DNA from: Fidelibacterota bacterium
Lineage (GTDB): Bacteria > Fidelibacterota > Marinisomatia > Marinisomatales > UBA1611
Length of the DNA: 52,466 nucleotides
Assembly (NCBI GenBank): GCA_018649625.1
Contig: JABIHN010000027.1
Location: 1-52,466 of the forward strand
Direction of reading: 5' to 3'
Made by a program: the position numbers and the translations under genes. Below, one piece after another: positions 27,228-36,362 of this stretch (position 1 is its first letter; each line of letters starts with the position of its first letter). The notes below the pieces were generated by a model, which was not told the DNA's origin, ran no database searches, and worked only from the letters and a program-made list of their open reading frames with translations.

Positions 27228-29219
27228 TTAGAAGTTTTCTTGATGAAAAATAAAATCGTATTTATGCCCAGTTATTTCTACCTGTTTCCCTACGGCTGGA
27301 TGTCCACAGAAAAAGATTTCAATGTTTTTATTTTTTTGCTCTGTTGATATAGACTCAAATATTTGATTCCAGTTTGGACGACCAAAATTTGTTTTAACTT
27401 TTAAACCCGTAATCAAATCTACTTTTGATTTTTTATGTTTCATATCCATTGCAATATATAACATATTAGATTTCATATCTTTTTGCGATTGAGTTCCAGT
27501 GAGGAAAATATTCAAATCGAAAAACTTTTCAGTATCTTTTTCTTCTATTTCAGCTAATAAATCTACAAACCATTCAAAAGAATTTTGACCCCGGTTTTGC
27601 CAATAAAAATATATTTTATCGGGGTGTTTACCTGATTTGTCTGAATAAATCTTATGTAATAAACTTTTTAGTATAGATGAATAGGGAGTAACGCCAATTC
27701 CTGTTGCTACAAGTATGGCAACTTTCGAATCAAAAACTTTATCACTTGGTGTTCCATAAGGTCCATCGATTAACACTGGTAATTCTATCTTTTTACCAAT
27801 TGATTCCTTACGTGGCAATTCTTTGTAATAGTTTAATAAATTTCCTGTCCAACTTCCTACTGAACGGATATGGCAGCTAATAATATCATTATTTTCGGGT
27901 GCGCTACTTATTGTAAATGGGTGCCATTCAAATTCTGAAATTTCTGGACATTTTAAATATAAATAATCACCAGGTTTATATGAAAACGATTTAGGTCGTT
28001 CCATATATAGCCCAAGGACAGATGATGGTAATAAGGATACATCATATACTTTTGTTTCTTGTACTAAGCTGTTGCTTCTTACCCAACGTTCAATAAGAAA
28101 TAGCAGACCTGGCACCAATAGCCACTTCCAAAAAATTGGCCCATGTAAAATGAATATGATCAACCATAATCCATATCCTAGGTGAGCAAAATAAAACAGT
28201 TTAAAGTGTCCTCCTTTTCGAATAGTTGGTAATGCCGTTATCCACATTCCAAATAAAATTATAAACAAAGACAGTCCAGTTATGCCAGGGAGAGTAAAGA
28301 ATAAAAAATAGTTTATTGATTGATCCATCAATCCAAAATTGAAAATATATAATACGCCATGAGCTAGTGCAGAAAAGAACATAACATGACCAACAAACCT
28401 ATGGAATGTAACAACATCATCGATTGGAATATAATTATACAAAAATGTTTTTCTTAGTTTGGTTATAAAATGCCTGAGCATAGGTAATAATATGACTGCT
28501 CCATTAAAGTTGAGCATAGCGCCAAATCCTTCGGCTAATGGAACGAATGTATTAATATTAATATCTTTATAAGTCGAAAGTGTTGACAGAAATAAATAGA
28601 TATTTATTAAAAAATAGGTTGTATAAAAAAAGAAGGTCTTTTGATCTATCTTATACAATATTTCTCTTAAATATTCTAAAACAGGATTTGGTTTAATTGA
28701 TTGTGGCTCTGGTGATAATTCTATTTTTGGTTTAAGCCAAGATACGGGGCTCACCGTCATCCCTGATAATAAATCAGGATAATTTTCCGCTACTTTTTGA
28801 AATTCACCAAATGAAATTTCGCCACTATTATCTGTATCCACTTCACTGAACATTAAATGAGTCAAATCAACCACCTGATCGTCTGAAAATGTAAGATTAT
28901 TCTCAGTAAGTCCACTTTTAATGAGTTCACTTAATTCAGATTCTTCAATGGTTCCACTGCCATCGATATCATAGAGGTCAAATGCGAATTTCAACTGTTG
29001 TTGGTCATCAGCATTCTTTAAGTGATTTACAGTAGATAAAAATTCATTTAATTCAAGTGTTCCGCTATTATCATCGTCAAAAAGATCAAATAGACGATTT
29101 GAAATATTTTCATCGTGAATATTGAGAGCATTTTTAAATTCTTCTCTATCTATAATTTTATCTTCGGCTGCGATCTCAGTGAATAGAGTTTCGAGTGATT
29201 TTATGTCCTTTTGACTCAT
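27228..29219 (-). CDS. EF-hand NADPH-oxidase/ferric-reductase-type flavocytochrome (NOX5-like)
   Basis: A 663-residue membrane protein. Residues 1-150 hold three canonical EF-hand loops (DDDNSGTLELNE at 48-59, DIDGSGTIEESE at 84-95, DTDNSGEISFGE at 128-139) and a degenerate one near residue 20. Residues 190-385 form the ferric-reductase membrane domain. Its two bis-histidine heme pairs are H273/H287 and H346/H359, with the 13- and 12-residue gaps seen in eukaryotic NOX enzymes. Residues 385-663 are the dehydrogenase half: FAD motif HPFTISSAP (433-441), NAD(P)H motif ATGIGVTP (505-512) and FFCGHP. This is the architecture of NOX5. It should pass electrons from cytosolic NAD(P)H outward when calcium rises. 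Its start overlaps the 10-heme cytochrome gene (ATGA), so it is the last gene of that operon. Confidence 0.93.
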   Translation of the reverse strand: MSQKDIKSLETLFTEIAAEDKIIDREEFKNALNIHDENISNRLFDLFDDDNSGTLELNEFLSTVNHLKNADDQQQLKFAFDLYDIDGSGTIEESELSELIKSGLTENNLTFSDDQVVDLTHLMFSEVDTDNSGEISFGEFQKVAENYPDLLSGMTVSPVSWLKPKIELSPEPQSIKPNPVLEYLREILYKIDQKTFFFYTTYFLINIYLFLSTLSTYKDININTFVPLAEGFGAMLNFNGAVILLPMLRHFITKLRKTFLYNYIPIDDVVTFHRFVGHVMFFSALAHGVLYIFNFGLMDQSINYFLFFTLPGITGLSLFIILFGMWITALPTIRKGGHFKLFYFAHLGYGLWLIIFILHGPIFWKWLLVPGLLFLIERWVRSNSLVQETKVYDVSLLPSSVLGLYMERPKSFSYKPGDYLYLKCPEISEFEWHPFTISSAPENNDIISCHIRSVGSWTGNLLNYYKELPRKESIGKKIELPVLIDGPYGTPSDKVFDSKVAILVATGIGVTPYSSILKSLLHKIYSDKSGKHPDKIYFYWQNRGQNSFEWFVDLLAEIEEKDTEKFFDLNIFLTGTQSQKDMKSNMLYIAMDMKHKKSKVDLITGLKVKTNFGRPNWNQIFESISTEQKNKNIEIFFCGHPAVGKQVEITGHKYDFIFHQENF

Positions 29220-30727
29220 TTAATCTTTCCCTTATTTTGAGGGTGATATGAGTGACAAACGATACAATTATTTTCATTATTGTTTAATTCATGGCATGAC
29301 ATACAAGACTCGGTTGTAATGGCTTCATAACCCTGATCAGATTCAATATGACAATCTATACATTTTGACTCCTTTAAATGAGTTATGTGTGAAAAAGATT
29401 TTCCCAACGGGTGAAACAACTCATCTTTTTCATGTTTTTTCCAGTCAACATATCCTTTCTTAATAGAATGGCATTTTAAACAATTTCCTGGTTTTTCAAT
29501 CAATAATGTTGATTCCATTTTTTTATAATTTGTGGAGTATATATTAGTAAGCACTGGGTCTGTATGTTGAATTGATTGGTAAGTAATATTAAAATCAAAT
29601 GCAGATTTATGGAGTTTGTTTATCGATGCATCATCTGTTAAATAATCTTCATAAACAAAGGTTTCTGCGATAATACCGTTTTTATAGTTGATTATTTCTT
29701 CAGAAAGATTTGGGAACCAATCATGAATAGTTTCAATAATAAATTGAATTTCCAGTGGTGATGTTAGTCCGAATTGTTCTTGTATAATGTGAGGCTTGGA
29801 AAGAGAGAATAAAACTAGTTTAAAATCCCAAAATAATGTTTCCAATTCGTGAGCATAATCAGCTCCATCTATTAAATCAATGAATTCAACTTCTTCATCG
29901 ATCAATACATCATATGCCGACTTACCATCTAATGATAATAGTTGGATTAGATATGGATTAATGGATTCTTCTAAGTCGATACCTGCATCTAAGGGCCATT
30001 CGCCGATATTTATTTCTTCATCAATCAATACATCATAGTCCAACCCTGGGATTTGGATTAAAGTTAAAGGGTTTTGTTTGATTTGATTTGTATGTTGATG
30101 GCAAGATGAGCAAGATGGATCAAATTGGACATTTAACATCTTTCCATTTTCTTCCGGTTGGTGACAACTGAAACAATCAAATGAATGATTCGTCTTTTGA
30201 AAGTGAAGTACTTGATGATTTGTGTGATTAAAATTCCAGGATTTTACATCATTTCCCCTTAATAAAATTTGTTTATGAATTTTGTTTAGATCAGTAGTTT
30301 GATTTTTATGACAGTTAGTACAATCGGATGACTCATTCAATAAGGGTTTACTTTGTTTTCCTTTATGCTCAAAATGGCAAGATTTACATTGAGAAATATC
30401 TCCATCTAATTCTAATGTATGCGGATTAAGCGGATTATGCTTTAAATGGCCATGGCATTGAATACATTTATATTCAAAATTATCTACATTTTCGGGGTTT
30501 AGTTGTGTAATTAGATCGCTAAAAAAAGAAGAAGTTGAGTCTGAGTTTAAATGACAATGTTGACACGAGATAACATTCGAGGTATGTTGGTAATTGATTT
30601 TTACATTAAAGCCAAAAGATGAATCTATATTATTACTAGGGTATATAAAATAGACGTAAGCTAACAGGATAGATATTCCTGCAAGGCCAATGAAGAATAC
30701 ACTCCATTTTTTGATGATATTAAACAT
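29216..30727 (-). CDS. Membrane-anchored decaheme c-type cytochrome
   Basis: A 503-residue protein with one N-terminal membrane helix (about 9-28) and no clear cleavage site, so probably tethered to the inner membrane facing the periplasm. Ten CxxCH heme sites are arranged as six (cysteines at 55, 88, 114, 136, 185, 206), a heme-free stretch of about 200 residues, then four (416, 456, 475, 488). The heme-free insert is acidic and carries an internal duplication of YDVLIDEE. Many extra histidines (QHTS, FNHTNH, FSHITH) can serve as second axial ligands. It overlaps the NOX5-like gene downstream and follows the 4-heme gene by 68 bp, placing it between the flavocytochrome and periplasmic or outer-membrane partners. 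Confidence 0.93.
   Translation of the reverse strand: MFNIIKKWSVFFIGLAGISILLAYVYFIYPSNNIDSSFGFNVKINYQHTSNVISCQHCHLNSDSTSSFFSDLITQLNPENVDNFEYKCIQCHGHLKHNPLNPHTLELDGDISQCKSCHFEHKGKQSKPLLNESSDCTNCHKNQTTDLNKIHKQILLRGNDVKSWNFNHTNHQVLHFQKTNHSFDCFSCHQPEENGKMLNVQFDPSCSSCHQHTNQIKQNPLTLIQIPGLDYDVLIDEEINIGEWPLDAGIDLEESINPYLIQLLSLDGKSAYDVLIDEEVEFIDLIDGADYAHELETLFWDFKLVLFSLSKPHIIQEQFGLTSPLEIQFIIETIHDWFPNLSEEIINYKNGIIAETFVYEDYLTDDASINKLHKSAFDFNITYQSIQHTDPVLTNIYSTNYKKMESTLLIEKPGNCLKCHSIKKGYVDWKKHEKDELFHPLGKSFSHITHLKESKCIDCHIESDQGYEAITTESCMSCHELNNNENNCIVCHSYHPQNKGKIK
29891..30037. repeat. Direct repeat inside the decaheme gene (24-base units at 29891-29914 and 30014-30037)
   Basis: The two 24-base copies differ at one position and start 123 bases apart, exactly 41 codons. 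They encode the duplicated YDVLIDEE segment in the heme-free insert, pointing to an in-frame tandem duplication whose flanks have since diverged. Confidence 0.8.
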
Positions 30728-30795
30728 GAGTCTGGTTTGTGAATTATATCATCTTTATAAGATTATTTCTATTATATCTCAATTGGTTTTGAAAA

Positions 30796-31758
30796 CTATT
30801 TATCAGAATAGGTAATCGCAATTTTTCTAACGTTGTCTGCGGTGATCGATAATTCATCCATTTTGCTTAAAGAAATAGAAATATTCTTCACATATGATAA
30901 TGCTTCTGATATATCTTTACTCTCGCCGCCACTAGATTCAAATGCAGTCAAGTTTGAAATTGCCGTTTCAATTCTATTCTTCATTGATATGGAATAATCT
31001 CCTTCAGATGTGGCTTTTGCATATCCTCTTAAGCTGTACTCTAAGTCTACTAATAATCCGACAATTTTATTTTTCTTTTGTCGTTCAGCAATATCAAAAT
31101 CTCTAGGCGCATTTCTATTTGATTTGCCATCTGAATAAAGAAAATTGTGTTTTATATCTTTATTTAACCAAGTGGAAAAGTCAATATCAGAATTGGATTT
31201 ATGCCCACCTATATTAACAAGATCTTCGTTTGGTACAGTATGACATTGATAACAATTTTTAGCAATAGCATATATATTATTGGTTCTAATCATACCATTA
31301 TCATCTGCATTTTGCAATCGTTCAACTTTATGAGATGCAATTTCAGTTTCTCGAGTTGCTTTTCCGCCTGATGCATCTTCACCGTAAACACCATGGATTT
31401 CTATCCAGTTTCCTGATGCGCCATGACATGATTCACAAGAAGGGCCGCTTATAGCACGTGCTCGCTTTTTCCCTGCTAAATGTTGTGTGGTGAAATGGCA
31501 ATCTACACAAACACCACGTTTTGCACTTTTCATACCGAGTTTTCCAAGAATTTCTTTCGTCTCAGGGCGACGGTGCATAGCGGGTTCTGTATCTGTTCCT
31601 GAAAAGACCTTAAAATGGTCAGTCCCCTCCCAATGTGAAACTGCAGTAGGATGGCAATTTGCACAAGCAGTTGCACCACGAATTAATTTAGGGTCATAGT
31701 CTATTTGAGAAAATAGTATTTGAATACTACAAAAAAGAAATAAAGGGAGTTTTTTCAT
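30796..31758 (-). CDS. Tetraheme c-type cytochrome, cytochrome c554-like domain
   Basis: A 320-residue exported protein with a signal peptide (KKLPLFLFCSIQILFSQ). Four CxxCH sites occur at 32-36, 84-88, 108-112 and 169-173. The first sits in GATACANCHPTAVSHWEGTDH and the third in SGPSCESCHGASGNW, the layout of the cytochrome c554 domain. The C-terminal 120 residues have no heme and look helical. It is probably a soluble periplasmic electron carrier. It lies between the beta-barrel gene (50 bp) and the decaheme gene (68 bp) on the same strand. Confidence 0.92.
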   Translation of the reverse strand: MKKLPLFLFCSIQILFSQIDYDPKLIRGATACANCHPTAVSHWEGTDHFKVFSGTDTEPAMHRRPETKEILGKLGMKSAKRGVCVDCHFTTQHLAGKKRARAISGPSCESCHGASGNWIEIHGVYGEDASGGKATRETEIASHKVERLQNADDNGMIRTNNIYAIAKNCYQCHTVPNEDLVNIGGHKSNSDIDFSTWLNKDIKHNFLYSDGKSNRNAPRDFDIAERQKKNKIVGLLVDLEYSLRGYAKATSEGDYSISMKNRIETAISNLTAFESSGGESKDISEALSYVKNISISLSKMDELSITADNVRKIAITYSDK

Positions 31759-31808
31759 AATCTATCCTATTAATTAAGTGTGAAATATCTATTTGATTTA
31801 TCTTAAAA

Positions 31809-33164
31809 TTAAAAACGAACCATGAGTTCTACTCTACCGCCAGTAGATAAACTTCCATCTTTGGGTATTACCGTAAATCCATCGATAAAACCAGCATATC
31901 GTTGCCCTAATGCTTTCATGAATTTAAAACCAAGTCCAATTTTTGTATCGGTTCCATCATCGAGTGCTTGTCGATAACTCCCTTCGAACAAGATGGATTG
32001 TTTGCCTCCTTGCATAAACCACTGGTAACCTGCACTTGCACCCATTTCATCCGCACCCAATGCTGTACCCATTGGAGAACCATATCCAGTCATGCCAGAA
32101 CCAGCAAAAAGAATCCCAGTTCTCCCAACGGCACCACCACCGGCCGCAGGTGTAAATGAATCTAATTTAATAAATGAATTCACATACATAATATTTCTAT
32201 AAGGATAATGTTTTCTTGAAAATTCACCCATTAAGAATATCCCATCTCCAATGTCGGATGTTTCACCTAATGCTTTAGAATACCCAACTCTAAAAGAAGT
32301 ATTCCAAAATCCGAATTTTTGTACATTGCTACCACCTATAACTATACCATTTGTTTTTCCTGATTGATTTTCTTGCACATAGGCAATATCAAGATTGACC
32401 ATATTTTTATGGAAATCTATTTCGGTAAAGGCACCATATATATATTCATCTTGTCCATCTCGATCTGGATGATTGCGAGCAGTCATGAGAGAAATTTTCA
32501 AATTTGAAGCTCTTGGGAAGTATAAGCCATTTATGGCAAGACCGAAGGTTTCTAGAATATCATTAATCACAATCCCTTCTTGAAAAAATATAGGCTGACG
32601 GCCAAGTGTGAAACCAATGTCTCTTGGAAGCTTATCTTCATAATCAAGGAATTGAAATAATTCAGCAATATCTCCTTCAAAGAACCACGTTGCCGGGAAA
32701 AACCACTGTTTAAATGACTCCCCATCTCCCTTTTCTTCAAAGTTGTGAGTGAACTCAGCATTCTCTTGTGTAAAGTCAATACCCGTCATACCACCTTTAT
32801 CTAGAGGACGCCACGCGGCAAAAAATCGTTCTGTTCCAGATAGCTTAATATTGGCGAATAAGTCAAATCGGTTTACCCAATTATTTAATGATGGTGAGTC
32901 TGCTTTAGATAATGCAGAGTATTGGTTTGAAGTGCGATAAGTACCAAAAACCCATAATGCTGGTTGCCAATAAGTTCCGCTCCAAGGATTAATGCCATAT
33001 GGTACTTCGCCAACCTTAAAGAATTTTTCGCCCAGTTCTAACAACATGGGTGGTCTCTCAGGAAAAATTTCCACTTGTGGTGGCAGTTGATCATCTGGAA
33101 ACATATAAGGCTCTTGTGAGAATGATAAAGAAATTAAAATGAGTGCGTAAAGTGTATTTTTCAT
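31809..33164 (-). CDS. Outer-membrane beta-barrel protein, candidate porin of a cytochrome complex
   Basis: A 451-residue protein with signal peptide (KNTLYALILISLSFSQEP), alternating amphipathic strands throughout (for example NLDIAYVQENQSG and FWNTSFRVGYSKAL) and a C-terminal phenylalanine (ELMVRF), as expected of an outer-membrane barrel. I place the start at 33164, nine bases from AGGA; an ATG at 33170 is possible but lies only three bases from it. It sits between two multiheme cytochrome genes, the arrangement of porin-cytochrome conduits, although I recognise no MtrB/OmbB-type CxxC motif. It may hold a cytochrome in the outer membrane or simply be a substrate channel. Confidence 0.8.
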   Translation of the reverse strand: MKNTLYALILISLSFSQEPYMFPDDQLPPQVEIFPERPPMLLELGEKFFKVGEVPYGINPWSGTYWQPALWVFGTYRTSNQYSALSKADSPSLNNWVNRFDLFANIKLSGTERFFAAWRPLDKGGMTGIDFTQENAEFTHNFEEKGDGESFKQWFFPATWFFEGDIAELFQFLDYEDKLPRDIGFTLGRQPIFFQEGIVINDILETFGLAINGLYFPRASNLKISLMTARNHPDRDGQDEYIYGAFTEIDFHKNMVNLDIAYVQENQSGKTNGIVIGGSNVQKFGFWNTSFRVGYSKALGETSDIGDGIFLMGEFSRKHYPYRNIMYVNSFIKLDSFTPAAGGGAVGRTGILFAGSGMTGYGSPMGTALGADEMGASAGYQWFMQGGKQSILFEGSYRQALDDGTDTKIGLGFKFMKALGQRYAGFIDGFTVIPKDGSLSTGGRVELMVRF

Positions 33165-33175
33165 AACCATATATC

Positions 33176-34966
33176 CTATTTTAGATCTTCAAACCGATAA
33201 GGTTTGGCTTCAATTTGAGAAAAATTGACTTCTCTATTACCAGAAGCAATATTTACGCTACCTTCATATTCCCATATAGTGGTATTCCCCGAAACAACAC
33301 GATCGGCTAATTGTTTTGTTGTCATGCCATATTCAAATCCAACCCCTTGGACTGCATGAATAAGATTGACAGGAAGCATAGACCCTATTAGCTTTATATT
33401 AATAGTATATTCACTATCATTCTTTAGTTTCTCCTTTTTTACTTTATACTTTGCCCAGCGATAATCTCCAGGTTTAATTCCATGTCTCTTTAGCCTAATG
33501 CCTTTTGGTCGGCCAGCAAATGTGAAGCTCATGGGAAAAGGTCTTAAAAAAGGTAGAGGTGTTCCAGAATAATTGACAGGAACAGTTTCAGGTCTTTCGC
33601 CTCCTCGAATATTTCTAACAGTAAATTTAGGCTGTAAATTAAAAAGATCAGTATCTAGATTAAGAATCCCATGTTGAACATATAAGGATTGTTCATCTAG
33701 GAAATCGCCATTTGGATCTAAATTTCCGGACTGATAAACAATTTCTCCTTTGCTATCTTTTACTTCAACTCTTAAATACAATGGACGTAAAGCAAATCCA
33801 GTAGGGACACTATGTCCGTCGGTTAAGTTATCAACCTTTATTTTGAATGCTAGACTAGAAGAAGAAGATTTCGTGACTACAATGTCACTTATTCCATACC
33901 CATTTCTCAGAAGAGATAATCGTTGGTCCATGTATTCATTGAGAAGGTCGACATTATCTTGTATAATTTCTGATGCATCAAGGCGGTCATCATAATTTTC
34001 CCATTCTTCAGGAAACTCATAATCGTCACCAATCTCATCTTCAAAATCATCTGTTCCCCAACCTGACTTCCAATCGAATTTTGTCCATGTTTCAACGTCT
34101 GCCAATGCAATGGCTTGAGGATTAAGTGGAAATAATCCAGGGTGAATGAGTGAATGATCAGGTCCAACCATCATATGATTTGTTAATTTTCTTTCTTTTG
34201 TTGGTTTCCCATTCACAATGGCGGCAGGTCCCCATTCATAATTAGATTTATCATCACCGGTATATTCACCAGCAAATTTCCCCATATGGCAATCTTGGCA
34301 AGTAGTGCCATCTTTTGCAGAAGGTGAATGGCGATATTCTGTCAAAGATTCTTGATTTCTTAATCCTACATGATTATAAAATTCATGGCATGTCCCGCAA
34401 AAGGATGGTTCGGACATTTCAAAAAATTTAGTTGTACTTAGATGTACAGCCATCCCTTTTTTATTATCTTCAGTCGCTAATTGAAATTCAGATAAATCTT
34501 GAACTCTTTCTAATTCTTCTCCACCAACAGGGCCATATACTTCTTGATAAACATCACCAGGAATGACATGTTGCCTCCCCGAAACACGGCCATAATTTCG
34601 ATTCACACGATGGCAACCAATGCAGGTAATCCCTTCGCGAGATGATTGCTGTCTATCGGGGTTATCCATAAAAATAGGTTCGCCCATAGCCATTCCAGCT
34701 GGAGTATGGCATCGCATACAAAAATCACCATTTGTACCATTTGTTAAAACACCTACTGCTCCCATCATGGCATTGAATACAGGGCTCATTTGAGTATAAG
34801 CATGAGGTGAAACTGACCATTCTCGTGTTTGCTGAGGGTGACATGGTGCACAAGTTTGGGCCGATGGGTATTCCATTGCCTTTTGGTGCATTTCATCTGG
34901 GTTCCAATCAGATACTTGGGAAAACATAATGGATGTAAAAATCCATATTTTAAAAATATTCAACAT
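33176..34966 (-). CDS. Pentaheme c-type cytochrome with C-terminal beta domain
   Basis: A 596-residue exported protein and first gene of the redox operon. After a signal-like segment (IFKIWIFTSIMFSQ), five CxxCH motifs occur at 39-43, 83-87, 115-119, 190-194 and 223-227. The sequence QTCAPCHPQQTREWSVSPHA and the spacing resemble the cytochrome c554/hydroxylamine oxidoreductase-like multiheme group, but without the full eight-heme set. Residues 330-596 lack hemes; a beta-sandwich is likely (KIKVDNLTDGHSVPTGFALR, SYTINIKL-type strands), similar to other multiheme proteins with an Ig-like tail. It ends 11 bp before the barrel gene start. A periplasmic or outer-membrane location is inferred. Confidence 0.9.
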   Translation of the reverse strand: MLNIFKIWIFTSIMFSQVSDWNPDEMHQKAMEYPSAQTCAPCHPQQTREWSVSPHAYTQMSPVFNAMMGAVGVLTNGTNGDFCMRCHTPAGMAMGEPIFMDNPDRQQSSREGITCIGCHRVNRNYGRVSGRQHVIPGDVYQEVYGPVGGEELERVQDLSEFQLATEDNKKGMAVHLSTTKFFEMSEPSFCGTCHEFYNHVGLRNQESLTEYRHSPSAKDGTTCQDCHMGKFAGEYTGDDKSNYEWGPAAIVNGKPTKERKLTNHMMVGPDHSLIHPGLFPLNPQAIALADVETWTKFDWKSGWGTDDFEDEIGDDYEFPEEWENYDDRLDASEIIQDNVDLLNEYMDQRLSLLRNGYGISDIVVTKSSSSSLAFKIKVDNLTDGHSVPTGFALRPLYLRVEVKDSKGEIVYQSGNLDPNGDFLDEQSLYVQHGILNLDTDLFNLQPKFTVRNIRGGERPETVPVNYSGTPLPFLRPFPMSFTFAGRPKGIRLKRHGIKPGDYRWAKYKVKKEKLKNDSEYTINIKLIGSMLPVNLIHAVQGVGFEYGMTTKQLADRVVSGNTTIWEYEGSVNIASGNREVNFSQIEAKPYRFEDLK

Positions 34967-35156
34967 TCCTCTCTCCGTAGAATTTTAAAAAATTAGGTTT
35001 GAATCGAGAATAGTTTAATTAATTACCATGGACATATCCAATTGTTTTTATGAGCATAATTAATATTTTATCAGAATAAGTAATACATAGTCTAGTTACT
35101 AATAAGAAATCATATTTAACTTTCACGTCTAAATTATTAAAGGAATTTTGGTTTTT

Positions 35157-36347
35157 ATGAAAATAGCATTTTTAACTGCCGGTGGAATTGCGCCCTGCTT
35201 ATCTTCTTCCATTGGGGCTTTGATAGAAAAATATAATGTTATTTCCCCTGACGCAATAATGATTGGATATTTGAATGGATATCAAGGTTTATTAACTGGG
35301 AATTTTATTGAATTCCCTGAATCTGTAAAATCTAAATTTTCTACTCTTTATGAATTTGGTGGAAGCCCAATTGGAAATAGCCGAGTGAAATTGACAAATG
35401 TGGATGATTGTATAAAGCGTGGGTATGTTAAGCCTGGAGAAGATCCCCTAAAGGTTGCAGCTGAACAATTAAAAAAAGATAAAATTGATATTCTTCATAC
35501 TATTGGTGGTGATGATACTAATACAATGGCAGCTCAACTTTCATTCTATTTGAAAGAAAATGGATACGATTTAACTGTAGTGGGTTTACCAAAAACAGTG
35601 GATAATGATGTATTTCCTATTACCCAGACATTAGGTGCTTGGACTGCGGCAGAACAAGGAGCTGTATTTTTTGAGAATATAGCGAATGAAAATACTACAA
35701 GTACACGACAGCTCATTATCCATGAAGTCATGGGTCGAAACTGTGGTTGGCTAACGGCTAAAACAGCTTTTGATTATCGTGAGCGATTGAAAAATCGAAC
35801 TTTTTTTCCTGAAATGTTACTCGATCAAAGACGATGGGATATTGATGCTGTGTATATTCCTGAGATGGATTTTGAATTCCAATCAGAAGTAGAAAGATTA
35901 AAAAAGCGAATGGATGAAAAGGACGGCATAAATATTTTCATAAGTGAAGGTGCGGGGCTTGAAACTATTGTAAGAGAAATGGAAATGGATGGAGAAGAGG
36001 TACCGAGAGATGCTTTTGGACATGTTCGTTTAGATGAAATTAATCCAGGGCAATGGTTTGCACAAAAATTTGCAAAAGGTTTAAATGCAGATAAAGTTTT
36101 GGTTCAAAAAAGTGGATATTTTGCACGATCCGCGAAGCCAAATCTTCAGGATTTAGATTTAATAAAAAAATCAGCATTTTTTGCAGCTGAACAAGCCATA
36201 AATGGATTAAGTGGGGTTGCGGGTTTAGATGATAATGAAAATGAAACATTGTCATTAATAGATTTTAAAAGAATCAAGGGGGGAAAACCTTTTGATTATA
36301 ATAAAAGTTGGTTTAATCAATTATTGACTGAAATCGGTCAAAATTAA
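35157..36347 (+). CDS. pfp: Pyrophosphate-dependent phosphofructokinase
   Basis: A 396-residue enzyme interconverting fructose 6-phosphate and fructose 1,6-bisphosphate. Two residues mark PPi rather than ATP as phosphoryl donor: the second Asp of GGDD (D120) and the Lys of PKTVDND (K146), which replace two glycines of ATP enzymes. Both directions of the reaction are possible with PPi. The ATG at 35157 is preferred over the upstream TTG at 35148 because the first strand KIAFLTAGG then begins at the N-terminus, with AAGGAA upstream. The class II aldolase gene follows 15 bp later, so consecutive glycolytic steps are co-transcribed. Confidence 0.94.
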   Translation: MKIAFLTAGGIAPCLSSSIGALIEKYNVISPDAIMIGYLNGYQGLLTGNFIEFPESVKSKFSTLYEFGGSPIGNSRVKLTNVDDCIKRGYVKPGEDPLKVAAEQLKKDKIDILHTIGGDDTNTMAAQLSFYLKENGYDLTVVGLPKTVDNDVFPITQTLGAWTAAEQGAVFFENIANENTTSTRQLIIHEVMGRNCGWLTAKTAFDYRERLKNRTFFPEMLLDQRRWDIDAVYIPEMDFEFQSEVERLKKRMDEKDGINIFISEGAGLETIVREMEMDGEEVPRDAFGHVRLDEINPGQWFAQKFAKGLNADKVLVQKSGYFARSAKPNLQDLDLIKKSAFFAAEQAINGLSGVAGLDDNENETLSLIDFKRIKGGKPFDYNKSWFNQLLTEIGQN

Positions 36348-36362
36348 AAAAAAGAGGGCTAT

